A stretch of 64,000 bases of DNA from Strongyloides papillosus (GCA_005656395.1 SRSI01000013.1:248001-312000); one strand, 5' to 3'; numbered from the stretch's first letter, positions 12,701 through 27,922 are shown. Numbers and translations are program-made. The notes: generated by a model not told the origin, from the sequence alone.

Positions 12701-14401
12701 TGTGGTATTATTATCCTTTAAATATCAAACGAAGTAATTAGGTGCCAATTACAAAACTTTAGGAACAAATTAACAAAATATACTAGTTTAGAAGATGATA
12801 AAAACAAAATATCACATAGATGCAAGCTAGATACTCAATGCTTGAAAATAATATCTTCCTATATCCAATCAAAATTTTTATTGGTGAAATTTATTTAAGT
12901 AAAAAACATAGATATTTAGGGTGTTTTAAAATAGAGGTACTTTTTTATTTATTATAGTAATGTATGTATAATCAAATTTCCTATGTATATATATTAAAAA
13001 AACTAAATTTTTATTTATAATAAAATTATTAACTAAAAGGAAATAATTATTTAATTAAACTTGATATTTGATTAATAATTTTTTAGTTAGGATTTTATAC
13101 ATAAAATTTAGGGTACATAGTATGATTAGATAAACAAACACTTGTAATAGTAGGAAATACCTTTATCAAAACATTCTTTATATATTTGTTGTTACTTAAG
13201 TACAAATAATATATTGACATATGATTTATTTTTAGCATTAACCATTAAACACTAGAAAATACCATCATGATATAATTTTATCATTAAAAAATTTATTTAT
13301 AACATCCCTCTCAACAAAACCATTGATTATTCGATCTGTTATTATATGTCTTTTTAACTAAATAATAATATTAAGTATTTTATTACAGTAACCATAGCGA
13401 TGGATTACAAAATTTTAACTTTTTTTTATATATAAAAATCTCCTAAAAGATTTCTAACAACATTATTTCATTTAAATCCTTACAATATTCTTATTTTATC
13501 TTATTCTAAATTAATTTTTTATTATTATCATTTATTTTTATTGTTATGATCCAAAATATGAATCTTGCCAAATACATCATTAATTGTACGATTTTGAATT
13601 GATTTGGTTAGAAGAAATGTATAATAGTATGTAATACAAAATTTTGTTATTCAAATATTTCATCAAAAATTGTTAAATAATATTTTATTATATATATGTA
13701 CTTGTAACTCTAATTATTATAAGCCAGTGCTAACAATGAAACATCCTCTATTCCGGTGATTGACTTATATATCTGGAGTCACAACAAAATTATATAAAAA
13801 GATCAACTTTTATGTTCCATAACTTTGTTTTTCTCTTCTTTTTAATCAAAATATTAATATACAATTTTTTCTATTTTAATTATTATGATAACCAGTAAAA
13901 TCTTTTTATATTTTAAAATTGTATTGTGGTAAATAAGAAAATGAAAAAACAATAAAATATAAAAATTATATATTTCTAATATTTGTTTTACTTATGTACT
14001 TTTTAAATATCTTACTTGAAATATGATTTTTAATTAACGGAAATAAATAATTATACTTCTATCTTGTCGATGATGTATAATCCACATGTGTAGTAATAAA
14101 TTGTTTTTCTCATAAAAAAATGTGATATTGTTTATTTTTAATTACTTTAACAATAAATAAAATATACTATAAATATTAATTGTTGTTCACTTTCTATTTT
14201 TAACTGATAATTAAATTTAATATCAATTAACTTGAATTAAAATATTTGGAGACAAAACAAAAGATGATGTAATAATTGAATTGAATGGTGATTATTTTAA
14301 AATGAATAAATTTAACAAAATTACTCCTCCACAGAAAATTAATTTTTTTTTACATTTTTTAACGATATCAATTTTTTTTCTTTTTAAATTAAATTATACG
14401 T
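12701..14401. other. Intergenic, AT-rich
   Basis: This region lies between the convergent Ski/Sno and UCKL genes. I see only low-complexity A/T tracts and presumably both 3' UTRs. No further exon could be supported. Confidence 0.6.
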
Positions 14402-16455
14402 TTAATTTGTTGATGCTGTAATATGATTTGCCTCATGGTATTCAGTTGATAAATTCTCCTCAGATGTCGCCGGTGAGACATCAGAACTTGATTCTGAAGA
14501 CACCTCTTCCTCAAGAATTGTTCCTTTATTTTCAGTTCCATAATATCTATCTCCAAAATTACCAAGTCCAGGAAGGACATGAAAATTCTCATTAATTTCT
14601 TTATCAATAGCAGCAGTTACCAGTTTTACTTTTGGGAAGGCATATGCTAATGCATGTACTCCAGGCTCTGCCATTAAAAGAGAACATAAAATAATGTCTT
14701 CTTCGTTAATATCATGATCAAGTAATATTCTTATTGCCATCATTGCAGCAGCACCTGATGCTACCGTTGCATCAAGTAACAAAATTTTGTATTTATTCAC
14801 ATTTTTAGGAAATCTTAAATAGTATAATTCAGGTTCTTTAGATACTTCATTCGTCTGTATTAACATTTTACCCATCTTACAATCTTTAATAACATTTCTT
14901 AAGGCTTTCTCTAATGTTTCACCTGCTCTCATAATGGATATACCACAAAGTTCAGTATTCTTTTTTCTTCCTCGTACCACTTTCCCATTTGCCATTGTAA
15001 CAAGATGATCTACATATGGAATGTGGTTCATACTTTCTTCAATTAATAAACTAAGTATTCTATCGGAGTAAAAGATAAATTCATCTCTAGTACACTCGCG
15101 ATTTCTTATCTTAGTTATTTGACCTATAATTTGTCTCGTTTGCTTCAATAATATTAAACTTTCTGGTAACTCTTCAGGCATTGAATGATTTGTCAATAAC
15201 GATCTATTATTAATGATACATTTTGTTGGATCATATCCTCTCTCAGCGAGTTGTCCTTTTACCTGTCTAACAATTAAATCAATTGCTACTTTATTTTCTC
15301 CACCTCTAGGAATTATAATATCAGCCATCTTCATTCCAGGAGCTATAAATGTTTCAAAAGCAGGTTTTACATGTTTAAGATATTGTTCTAAAATACCCTC
15401 AACATCACGCCCTCTTTCATTAACATCTCTATGGAGACGTCTTGCTAGTCTTGTATCACTATCAGTATCAACAAATACCTAATAAAACAAGTGATTTTTT
15501 TAAAAAGATGATTATATTTTAAATATATTACCTTCATATCCATCAATTTACATAACTCAGCTTTATGGAATGCCAAAATTCCTTCAAAAATTAGGACATC
15601 CGCACCATACATAATTTTACTATTCTTGTCTCGACTATGTGTAGTGAAATCATAAACAGGTACATCTACACTCTTTCCTTGACGCAGTCTTTTAATAACG
15701 TCTAGTAACAAATCAAAATCAAATGCATCTGGATGGTCAAAATTATACTCATTATTGGCAGCCAATATATGTTGTTCCTCATTTAAAACTTTATAAAACG
15801 AATCCATTGATAGGACGGTGACCCAAGGCATCTCAAGACGTTGAATGATAGCTTTAGCAACGGTTGTCTTACCCGATGCTGATCCACCACATATTCCTAT
15901 TAAATATGGTTGTTTTAACATTTTTCCAGTCTTATCATACCATGGTGGACGACCTTTTGTATAAACTCTCTGAAAAAGAATTTAGTCATCCATGTGTCAA
16001 CGTCAATATATCTTTTTTTTTACCTTTCCACTTTCAGTAGACAAAAAGTGATCCTCAGTTCTAGAGCCGGAGATAGTTCTCGATCTTTTTGTTAAACTTT
16101 TACCACTAACAACGTGCTCAATATCTGTAGAACCTGATTTTTCACTAATTGTATTAATCGAATCGCCAGAAGATTTGCATATAACTTTTAAACAAATATC
16201 ATCAATGTTAACTTTTTTTACAATGTCTTCGTTAAATTCACCAATCTCCTTATAGATATCTTCATCATCAATATTTAACGAATCATCAGGTGATGATAAA
16301 TCAACATCACTATTACCCTTATTTAATTGCATATTATTTGAAGGAGATTTAGTTATATTATTTTTTATATGGATCTCTTCCTCTATTTTACTGTCTTTTT
16401 TCTTCGATGTCACTAAATCATAGTCATGGTTTTCTCCAGTTTCGTGGAAACTCAT
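14402..16455 (-). CDS. UCKL1: Uridine-cytidine kinase-like protein (kinase plus UPRT-like domain)
   Basis: Three exons on the minus strand, 16455-16024, 15969-15532 and 15478-14402, all join in phase 0 and give 648 aa. The introns are 54 and 53 nt. Residues 1-144 are a variable acidic/Ser-rich leader. The conserved start [16 protein letters not shown] spans the first junction. The Walker A loop GGSASGKT is at 172-179, followed by the uridine kinase core ([28 protein letters not shown]). The C-terminal half is a uracil phosphoribosyltransferase-like domain with [15 protein letters not shown] (from residue 526) and [14 protein letters not shown]. The family phosphorylates uridine/cytidine in pyrimidine salvage; the UPRT half of animal UCKL proteins is generally thought to have lost activity. 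The frame stays open upstream of the ATG to an acceptor-like site at 16487, so an extra 5' coding exon is not excluded. Confidence 0.93.
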
Positions 16456-16486
16456 ATTTTCATATGGAATAAAACTATTAAGTTTT

Positions 16487-16501
16487 CTGTTAAAAAGATA
16501 T
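16487..16501 (-). other. Candidate splice or trans-splice acceptor of UCKL
   Basis: On the minus strand TATCTTTTTAACAG ends at 16487, 31 nt before the ATG at 16455. The frame stays open between them, so it may be a trans-splice site or the end of an intron after an unseen upstream coding exon. Confidence 0.45.
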
Positions 16502-19500
16502 GTTAGAAATTAAAGAAAGATATGAATAAATATAACGATAATCAACAATTAAAAGGTATATCTAATGTATTAATGTTTGATAACCCAAACAAGAAAAAAA
16601 TTTAGCTATTTAATAAAAATAATGCATTTTTATTTGTTACGAATATGATATATAAACAATTTAAAATAAAAATACTTATTATCAAGAATTATAGTGATAT
16701 TCTAAAAAACCTATTTATATTTAATTTTGTTCCATAAATATTTATCAAAAAATATGATAGATTTGTAATTGATAAAAAAACTAATTATTAATAGTAAGTT
16801 TTTCGCATAAGGGAAGAAAAAAATAATTTGGAGAATGGAAACAATTACAATTTATAATTAAATCATTTAGCATTTTTCTTTAGCTGGAAAAAGTCTTTGA
16901 ATGCTAATATATATATATATATATAATTTATCAAAGGAATGCTAATGAATAGTTTTCTTTTTTATATATAAAAGAAGTTTTAAATAATGATATTGTTTAA
17001 AAAGATAAACATTTTACGGTGATATTGTATAAATACATATATAATCTCGATTATTTAAAATCGCCTTTATCGTCTTAATTTAAGGAACGTTATTTAATCC
17101 CTGATAAGAAAAGTTTATGTCTGACATTAGTAAATAACTCTTAGGATAATATATGCATACAAAAATGTATATTCATATAAATACCACATTAAGTAAAAAT
17201 GAACATGTTTAATAAAGATAGTTATTAAATCTGTTTGATATTTACTAATATAATTACCATATATCGTTTTATCTTCTTTAGATAACGATTAACAAATAAA
17301 AAATACTACTCAAAAATGTACTAAATTTATGATGTTGAGGATACTATTTAAATGATTTTAAGATTGACTTAATTCTACCATTTAAATATTCTAAAATCAA
17401 CAGACTAATTTATTTATAAATTTTTTATAAAACTTAAAATCATGGAAATATTTATAAAAATGTATGTGTAAAAGTCAAAGCTCCTCTACATTAAGAATTT
17501 AAGCAAAGTTGTCTTAACATTTTAAAATTTTTCAAACATTATTTTAAAATAAATTTTTAAGAAAAAGAAAAACCTATAATATTTTGATAATACAAAATTA
17601 AACAGTTAAATTATTTGTTTATTTTAAAATATTTATATACGGAAAGTTTATCATAAAGTGAGAGAAGAACATCTTTTGATAAAAATTAGTCTGCAATTGT
17701 TATTGCAAAAAATATGCATATTTATATCAAAGTAAATTAAGAAATTGTTGATTTTTTAAAATGAATAGTTAATATATTGTCAATTTTGAAATATCAAAAT
17801 TTTAAAAATAATTTCATACAATTTTTCCTTTTGTCTACTAAAGAACTATCAAAAAAATTGCAACTGTCTTTTGATAAGATATTCAATTTTAATGTTTTAT
17901 TATCAAGGACAAAATAATCATTTTTTTATTAATAAATTAAATTAAACATATTTATATATCAGTAAAATAATTATTACACTTATGCATTTTTAGAAATTTT
18001 TGTTCCATTTAACAATAATGTAATAATTTTTTACATATAAATTAATTTCATAAAGATAACTAATAGAAACTAATATAATTAATCTTTTTAAAATGTACTT
18101 TTGGGTAATTAAAAAAAGTTTATTATATTACAGTTAATAAAAACCATTTTACGTAAATTAAGATTAAATTAAGGGCTTAAATGGTGTAAAAAGTTTTAAA
18201 ATAGATTTAATTTTACATAAAATAATTTTTTTCGCTTAAGTTAAATCTATAAAATTATATAAATATTTAATCTAATAAAGTATAAATTTACTAATGCATT
18301 TTATTCACAATGGAAAAGATGAATAGGTATATCGGTTATTGTAATACAAAATAAATGCTTTTGTAATATATAAATCAATTTGCAACATTTAAATCATTTT
18401 AAACGTCAATAGAACAAAGATGTTTTAAACTTTCTTAAAAACAACATAACTTCAAAGAAGAAGAACAAAAAAAAGCAATCGTCCTATTAAAGTTTAACTA
18501 ATACTTTTTTGTTAGAATATAGGTCTAATTGTATTAATGATACACAATTATCACTTATAAATCTTATTATTTAGGAATAACAAAAAAATCAGTTAAAATT
18601 GATATAATTATAAGATTGTGCTAAGACTAATAGATGACAACTAAAAATTTGATGAGACAATATTATTATATTACTTAAAATAACTTATCAATTTTAAAAA
18701 TTGGAAAAAGGACAATCAATACATATATATCCTTTTTTCTGAGGAATTTTAGTAGATTCAAAGGTATGTAATAAAAATTAAATACAGATATATATTTAAT
18801 AAACAAATCAACATTATTATTTATATTTATAAAAATTCTTTTTAACTTTATACATCCAAATTCACTTTTCCTACAAAATATGGCAGATGGCTTTTATTTT
18901 CATAATTCATTATTATAGAATTTTTTTTGTTTATGTATATGTAATAATGAAATAGTGGTTAACAATTTTTCTGTTTATATAATAGAATACTACCCATATT
19001 AAGTGTAAATATAGTTTTTATTAACTTTAACCAAAGATTTTTACTAACGTTTATAAATATTCAGAAATATTTCATTTGATAGTCTATAATTAATTAAAGT
19101 AAAAAATACGAATAAACTTTTTTCTCCATTACAACATTTATACGTATTTTAAATATTTTTAAACTAATTTTTATAGAAATTTCTTACTTTCCAACTAATA
19201 ATAGATGTTGTAAAATTTTATTTGATATCATGAGATGACAACTCGAAGCTTTTTTATTTTAATTTTCATTGAATTATTTAGTTTATAATTTTATGAATGT
19301 ATTATAAATTAAATATTTTCAATTACTAAATAATATTATATTTATAATAATTTATGTTATCACTACCAAAAATTGCTACATATACAATAATGTATTGAAT
19401 TTTAAAGAGAAATATTTTAAAGCATTAGATTTTAATAAAAATTATATCATGCCTTTTTTAAAGTTAGAATACAAAAATATAACATTACAATTTTTCACTG

Positions 19501-22500
19501 GTCAACAATAAAAAAGTTTATAGGATAATATAATTCTGTAGATGGTACAATAAAATTGACAATATATGTGCAAATATTGTGAATTAAAAAAATTATTTGG
19601 TGAATTTTTATGTATTAAATGTTGTAACAGGTATTTTATATATAATTTTTACGAAAATGGGGAAAAGATTGTAGGAAAGACAAATTGACTAGTCATTTTG
19701 TCTATGGTCTTTTTTAAAATCATTATAACATTATCATATTAAAGCATTCTTTAACTTGACCTTAATATAAAAAAAATAGTCTTAAAAATTAAATAATATA
19801 TTTAGTATTATAAACTTTTAGTGTATAAAAAAGAAAGATGAGTATGAAGAATAAATATATATTTTATAAAATTTAAGGACTTGTAATCATCAATTGGATA
19901 TATATGTACATGACTTTAGGGAAGACATTAAATTTCCAAAACAGAAATTTAAATATCCGAGAAACATTAATAAATGTTAAAGTCTATTCTATATCTTTTT
20001 TAAAATCTAATAATTTTTAATTTTTATATGAAATATTTATTAGAAAAACTATATTAAATATATTTTATTTCAGTGTAAATTAATGGACAATTATATATAA
20101 ACTTTATATTTATCTCAAATATTGCTCTTTTTTATTTATATTTCTAAATAAAAAGTGATAAAATTAATTTTTAGAAGAACTTTTATTCCGTCGAACATTT
20201 TACAGCAATATGATGTTGAATGTGTACAAAATAATTAGCACGACTATGTTAAAAAAAGAGAAAATATATTTTTTTATACTAAAAATTAACAATATTTTTT
20301 ATAGTATATATAAATTTTATTTGTAGAAAAAGGAATTTTTTGTGAGGATTGTTAATCAAAATAATGTACTATAGAGAAATAAACTAAAAACTCCTTTTAA
20401 AGAACTAAAGAGAGAACATTAATAATGTCTTCTATGTCCATAGTCTCGTATTTTATGACTATGAATGCTTTTATTTACTTCGTAACATAAGGTACCCTCA
20501 TTATTCAGATTATATATTTAGAAAAAAAACTATACCAAAGTATAACAGTTCTATACTCACAAAAAACTTAAATAAAATTTTTTACATTATATACTATTGC
20601 AAAAATCACCTATCAGGCTTATAATTTTTATAATAAATATAAATAAATAAAAAAAATTATATGAGAACGTTGAATGGTATACTCACGTTCTAAAAGAGTG
20701 CATATACTTATTTAATATTTATTTAATTTATAAAATATAAATCAAATGTAATCTTAGATATTAAATACTATTAAAGAATTTTTTGAAAAAAAGAGATTTA
20801 AATAAGAAGTTGTCTTAGCGAGACTTTTTTTTACAAATGATACTTTGAATGTTTTATATATTATAAATTTAACTATGATTAAGCTAACTTATCTTTAACA
20901 CTAAAAGAATTAAATGGCAAATGTGAAACTTTTTAGATGTGCGTAACATTTTCACTGGATTGCAATTAACTAGACACATAAAAAAAAATCATAAAATCAT
21001 TTGCACTATACTTTCTTAAAAATTCTAATACTAAATTGATAAAAATATGCTTAATCTTTTTTACTTACCTTTGTTTTTATATTATCACAATTGAAAAGGT
21101 TAAATAAATTAAATAGTCACCAAAAATTTTAAAATTATATTAATATGTCAAGTTTAATAAAAAAAATGGTAAAAACAATGGCCGTGAATTAGATGGATAT
21201 GCTGAGGATCAACTAAAATAATATGTGTAAAGGTTATATAGCTTTCAAATTATGTTATAAAACTTTGATTTATATTGGATAGTGATGACATTGTGTAGGT
21301 TAATGAGAAAAATATTTTTAGAATATAACATTATTAATCAAATATATATATATTTATTAACTGACAGTTTGTTGTAAATTTTTTTTTATATCTAAAACAG
21401 TAAATTTTTATGATTCATTTAATGTAATGTTTAAAATGCCTAAATCTGATAGAGTACATTTTTGTCATTTTTATTATACTACAAATTATGATCTTTTTTT
21501 TAATTTAAATTGCCATGATAAGAATACAAAAAAGATTATATTTAATTTTTTATATTTTCCTTATACATAACACAGTAATTGAATTGTATTGTTAGGTTAT
21601 GATAAAACAAGAATTTGTGACAATAAAATTATCACCTATTTATATCCAGATTTGATAATGTTATTAATATGGCAGGATACTTAACAAGTTGTAATATTGA
21701 GATATTATTAAAAATTTTATTAACTCGTTTTTATTTTCCATCTTTACATAAACTATAAACTTACTTTTGAAAAACTGTTTACTTCTATACAAAAAAATCT
21801 ATATAAAATGATTATGAACAGAAAAAACAAAAATATCTATAAGAATTTAGATATAATTTAAATAACAAAAATATATATTTAAATGATTCTTAAAATATAT
21901 AAAAATTATAGTGATTGTAATGATGAAGAATTTTTAAAATTTTATTATCATATCAAATATATATACATACTATAATACGAAAATATTTGTAAATTTTTTA
22001 TCATAAAATTTTGAAATGAATATTTTTTGTTATATATTTTAAATATCCTTTCCTAAAATTGCATTTACATTTAATTGTACACGTAGGATTATATTTACAA
22101 CCTATTTATTCTTTATTTTTTATTAAACTTTCGAAATTTGTATATTATTTTTATTTGATTGTAAAAAAATAATGTTTTATTTAGAGGTTGAGTAAATTAA
22201 AATATTGAAGAATCAATTATATATTAGTAGCTATAGTTTGATCATAATTTTAAAAGTATAAAGATTTTTAGTAACAAAAAAATACATATATTGATACGTT
22301 ATTACTAAACTTTTTTCTTTATACATTTTCCAATTATAAATAAAATTGTGATTCATATATAACTATTTTGTCATCAACAAAAATTTTCTTATCATAAGAA
22401 TATTTTAAATTATCTTTGTCAATTATATCTTATATATCATACTAGTTATTCAAAGAAAAGTACATTTATCTTATTGAATAAATATTTTTTAATATCTACT

Positions 22501-23433
22501 TGAAAAAATGATAATTCCTAAGATATTTTCGACAAAATATTACCAATCTATTGTTTAAAGGTTATATCTTCAGTTACATTTCCCCAAAACTAGCCTATTT
22601 TATTATTATAATTTTAAATATTAAATGGGTACATAAATGTAGTCCAAAACACTTTTTATCCTTATATTAATCTTTTAATTACTTTTGTCTATAATTGGTG
22701 TTTCAAAATTTTTGAATATAGTTCTATCTATATTGTGTTGGTTTTAGAAAGAAAATCGCAAAATTCTTTCTCACTTCCGGTATCAAAATTGAAAATTAAT
22801 TAAATCAAAAAAAATTTTTTTTTATGATTATCTTATCATTACTATAATATATTATACGCATCCGTTTGCATCATCCTGGATTGATATACACACAATATTA
22901 CGCCTTTGTTTTAAAAATAGCATGAAATACTTCCTAATTCAAAGAAAATTAATAATTATTCTTTTTTCGTCATCTATTATTTTTTCTCTTGTCAATATAC
23001 ACTTCTATGTATTGGTGATAAAAGTCTGCAATTATATTTAAATTCCTTTTTGAGATGGTAATACATAATTGTTTCATTGTAAATTATACCTATTATCAGT
23101 AAGTATTTTTTGATAAATGTTTCCTTGATATTGATAATAAGAATAGTATATTGGAAAAAATTGTTGTAATTTATCAATGGTCTTTTATAATAAAAAAGAA
23201 AATTATACGATTACACTAAATTTTTAACTTATTTTGATTTATACTTCCTATATTTTAATAGTACTATCATTTTCAGATTGTTATTATACCATATATACTA
23301 ACTTAGTAAACGTTATTTTTTATATTTTAATGTGTATGATTAATAAAAGTTGAATTGACGAACAAAATAGTTTAAATATTTTACATTTAAAGGATAAAGA
23401 GAGAGATACTTTTTATCCACCAAACACAATTCA

Positions 23434-23445
23434 CCATTTTTTTAG
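23434..23445 (+). other. Candidate trans-splice acceptor of UXS1
   Basis: A pyrimidine run ending TTTTTTTAG finishes at 23445, five bases before the ATG at 23451. A very short leader of this kind is typical of spliced-leader acceptance in nematodes. The interpretation is inference. Confidence 0.55.
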
Positions 23446-23450
23446 AAAAA

Positions 23451-24813
23451 ATGCAACGCTCCTTTAGATGGAGCTATTTAAATATTAGCTACACAACATT
23501 AGGTTTAGTATCTATACTATGTTTAATATACCTTTTCTTCTTGATCTCTATAAATTTTTCTGGTCGCAGACATATATATGACAACAATTATAATGAATTA
23601 TCATCACAAATTAAAAATTTACAATTTCAAGTTGAAAAATTAAAAAATCGCTTACGCAAACAAAGCACCGATCAATTGTATGTTTAAAATTTATTTTTAT
23701 TAAATTACATTATTTTTAATCATATTTAGTACTATAAATAAAACATATCCAAAAGTGAAGACTAGAAATGAAGAGAGTAGAAAAAGGATTCTTGTTACTG
23801 GTGGAGCAGGATTTGTTGGATCTCATCTTGTCGATAGATTATTAAGGGATGGTCATGAAGTTGTTGCATTAGATAATTATTATACAGGTAGAAAAAGAAA
23901 TATAGAGCATTGGATAGGTCATTCTAATTTTGAATTAGTCCACCATGATGTCGTAAATCCTTATTATTTGGAGTGTGACGAAATTTATCATTTAGCATCA
24001 CCAGCGTCACCACCACATTATATGGCTAATCCTGTTAAGACTATTAAAACAAACACTGTTGGGACAATTAATATGTTAGGATTAGCTAAACGTGTTAAAG
24101 CCAAAATGCTACTAGCATCAACATCAGAAATTTATGGCGATCCTGAAGTACATCCGCAATCTGAAGATTATTGGGGTCGAGTTAATACAATTGGACCAAG
24201 GGCATGCTATGATGAAGGCAAAAGGGTAGCTGAAACATTAATGGTTGCCTATCATAAACAAGAAGGGGTTGATATCCGAATCGCTCGCATTTTTAATACA
24301 TTTGGTCCAAGAATGCATCTATCAGATGGTCGTGTTGTTAGTAATTTTATTATTCAAGCATTGGAAAATAAAGATATTACTGTATGTTTATTCTCTTTTC
24401 TCATTTTCCATTAAAATGTTTTCTTATTTGTTTCTTTTTTATAGATATATGGTGATGGTAAACAAACAAGATCTTTTCAATATGTTGATGATTTAGTCAC
24501 TGGTTTAATAGCACTTATGAACTCAAATATTACCATTCCTATAAATATTGGAAATCCAGAGGAGTATACGATAAATGAATTTGCCTACATTATCAAAAAT
24601 ATAACAAATAGTTCAAGTAGAATATTACATCTTCAACATCAGGAAGATGACCCACAACAACGGAGACCAGATATCGAGAGAGCTTTTAATTTAATCCATT
24701 GGAAGCCAAAATACTCAATGAGAGAGGGTTTACGTCACACTATCAATTATTTTAGAAATGAACTTAGCGTTGATAATGAAAGAAAAATACGTCAATCTTA
24801 TAATCTTCCCTAA
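23451..24813 (+). CDS. sqv-1: UDP-glucuronate decarboxylase (UDP-xylose synthase)
   Basis: Three exons, 23451-23677, 23730-24381 and 24445-24813, give 415 aa after removing 52- and 63-nt introns. Residues 17-36 are a signal-anchor membrane segment, followed by a short coiled-coil stem, a type II Golgi layout. The short-chain dehydrogenase-type fold starts at [15 protein letters not shown] (NAD-binding GGAGFVG at 100-106). The catalytic Tyr-x-x-x-Lys is Tyr236/Lys240 in [28 protein letters not shown] and [10 protein letters not shown] closely match animal UXS1. The enzyme converts UDP-glucuronate to UDP-xylose, which starts the linker of chondroitin and heparan sulfate chains; the C. elegans orthologue SQV-1 is needed for vulval and embryonic development. 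Length and motifs are complete and I see no damage. Confidence 0.96.
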
Positions 24814-25482
24814 AAATTTGTAAATTTTGTTTTTTAAACTGCATATACTATGTACTTATTCAACTAACTTCTATGTTTTCTCAAAGTTATTATAGATTAC
24901 AAAAAATATATGTATATTAAAAATAAACAATTTCAAAATTTCAAGTACAAAAAATTAAAAAAGATCAATAATATGTCTATCAAAAATAACAAGAAAACGG
25001 GATTCATGTTATATTGTTAACTTTTTTCAATAATAAAAATATATACTTAATAAAAAAATGTAATTTGATAAAAAAAATATATGTAGAAAATTCGATTTAT
25101 TTTTTCGATCCTCCTAGTACTTTTTTTTTGGTTTTCTAATTAAAAAAAATCACAAAACGTTGTTTACAAAATCAAAAAATAGCATATATGTTACCTTTTT
25201 TTCACATTAATGAACTGTTTTTTTTATTACTCATATAAGTTGTTATAAAATTGCATAAATAAAAAAATTGAAAGTTTTTTGGTACTTTAAAAAGTTTAAG
25301 ACATTTTAAACTTATGGAATCATAATTGTAGTATGTTTACATATACACATACATAATACTTTTAAACAATCAAGTGCAATTGTTGTTATAAATATCCTAA
25401 TAATATAAGCATTAATAATGATGTACGGCAACTCTTAAAAACTTTATAAAAAAGAAAAATTTTAATTTTTCTTTTGTACCTG

Positions 25483-25487
<5 letters not shown>

Positions 25488-25516
<29 letters not shown>
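25488..25516. repeat. TA dinucleotide microsatellite
   Basis: An uninterrupted (TA)n tract of about 29 nt in intergenic DNA downstream of UXS1. Confidence 0.9.
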
Positions 25517-25518
<2 letters not shown>

Positions 25519-27910
25519 TTTTAATGATGTAAATGGATTTTAGGGAAATAAATATTTTAATGACTCCATAAAATATCATAAATCAAAATAATTATCAATT
25601 TTTGTTCCTCCGCATAATATTTATATGCATATAAAATACCTTTTTTCTGTAAAATGATTATACTCATATATTTTTTGGATATATGGTCTTTTTATTTACA
25701 CTTTTAACATTTATAATATAAATGTTCAATATGATCATTTTTAATTCAAATATTTACTATTTTTCAATTGACACATTCATTATTTTTTTATTATTTAATA
25801 GGAAAAATGAGTCTTTAGTAATTTTAAAACCATTGTTGGTTTAAAAAAAAGAACTAATTTTTTTAATTTCAATCACTTAAAAAAATACGAATTGTTTAAA
25901 AATAGTAGTAAAATATCTTAAGATATCTTTTAAAGTATAATAAATTATGTTATACTTATATATTTTTCCTCCTACCAGTATTAATTTTTTAAACTTAAAT
26001 GTTATTATACGAAAGTAAATATCAATTTAGTGTAAACATTATTATGGGATGTTTTATAAAAAAGATGCGTATTCTTTAAGATTAACAAGATCTATTAGAA
26101 TGAGTATAAATTAAACACCATCATTCTTTAAATATTTTACTATAATTAATTTATTTTTTACATAAACATTTATTATGTTGTTAATCTTTTTATTTCTATA
26201 GTAAAAAAACTTTTGTTTTACATTTTATTGAAATGTAGATATACTTGAAATGAATTTAAAATCTCATTGATAAATAGGAAAAAATATTTAATAGACTAAT
26301 TGTTTCTTTTTAAATCTTTTTTTTGAAAAAAATAAACTGTTCCTTAATGAAATTTCAAAAAATATTTCAGATTTGTGTTGTTTTATATTTAATGATATTT
26401 TTCTGATAACATACTTATTCTTTGGTAATTTGCACAATATTTTATTGTTAAAATATAAAAATTATCAAATGCTCCAAAATGATATTATCTTCCACCAAAT
26501 GATTACTTTTTTTTTTATTTGTTTATACCTCTTGAAATCTCAATTAATTACTTTTTTAAATCTTTATAAACAACCTGTAAAAGTGTGTTTCAATAGACAA
26601 AAAGTGTAATTAGTTTAAGATTTTTATTCGTTTAGTTGTAATATATATGTAAACAATTGTGAAAAATCGTAATTAATGTTTCCTGTCTAAGATCCGCAAA
26701 TTTTATCTTCAATTTTTATTGTTTCCTACCAATAATTCTTGAAATGAGGAAATGATTTTTTAGGAATTGTTTGAGTAACAGTGTTTACAATTTTTTTAAG
26801 TATTTACAATGTGCCATTTTTATTAAATATTACTATTTTAATTGAGTAAAGATGTGATAGTAATGTTTAAATAAAAGTTAAGAACATTTAAAACAAATTT
26901 TAAAATTTAATTTGGTTTCAGGATAATGAGAATAGATGTCCTATAAGATTTCATATTAAACAATCATATTTTTTTCCCATTACAAAGTTCATATATACTT
27001 TTTATAATATAACTTTTGAAAGCCTTTTTTTCTACCTTATTAGTAAGTTATTTTACTACAATCATCTATATATTTTATTCTCTTTTCTTTTCTCATTGAC
27101 ATGTTAAGAACAATAAATAAAAAATAGAATGAAAAAGAAAGTTTAGGATAATTAATTTTAAAAGTACATATAAATAATATTATTAAATTTAATCTACATC
27201 AACTTTTCTATCCAAAGATCTCTTTTTATGCATTGTTAATCAATTATCTTAAGTTTAAAATATATTAACAGTCTTTTTTAATTGTTAGGTGAGGTTTAAA
27301 TTATCATAATTAATAATACAAACCAAAGACAACCTTTTTTAATCAGCTTTATATTTGTCTTTAGCCATGAAAAATATGTTTGTCCTTAAAGAAAGAGAGA
27401 CTGTGAAATGTATTTTAGTAAATGTAATTACTGTATGGTTCTTAAATTTTTTCCTCTCACCATCTATAGTGTAATGATAGAAGTTTTACATTTTTTTTAA
27501 AAAAAAACTAGAAAAAAAAATAGTTGTTTTTTGATAGCTATTAAAATTTCATAAGTTACCTAGTTTTTACTATAACGATTAAATATTACATTATTAGGAA
27601 CATATATCTAATTACATGTATTACATTAATTAATTTTTTAAATACTCTTAAGAAATATCTTTGTAAAATGTCAATATAGAGATTGTTAAATAAGATTTTT
27701 GACTGAAGGAGATGATAATATTGAAACATTTATATCATATTTCTTCTTCCTTTAATTTTTCTCTCTCTATATTATATTATATACTTGAATAGAATATATT
27801 TTTTTATTTTTCATGTTATTTATATAAAATATTAAAATAAACGATCTGTTATTTTATTAATATTTACAGCTTACATCATAACAACTTCCTCATCCAATTC
27901 TTTCTTTTAA

Positions 27911-27922
27911 GCCTATTTGTAG
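27911..27922 (+). other. Candidate trans-splice acceptor of the small orphan gene
   Basis: GCCTATTTGTAG ends at 27922, 24 nt before the ATG at 27947, and fits a splice acceptor. Confidence 0.4.

Larger units (their letters stand above)
16456..23450. other. 7 kb AT-rich gap between divergent genes
   Basis: No supportable gene. It contains the 5' flanks of UCKL (minus) and UXS1 (plus), a short TA run at 16907-16925 and abundant A/T homopolymers. The short open frames are low-complexity and unlike the codon use of neighbouring genes. I find no tRNA- or rRNA-like sequence. Confidence 0.55.

Noticed and set aside
26373..26609. 78-codon plus-strand open frame in the 24.8-27.9 kb gap
   Set aside because: Composition matches random AT-rich DNA; no recognisable motif or splice partners.
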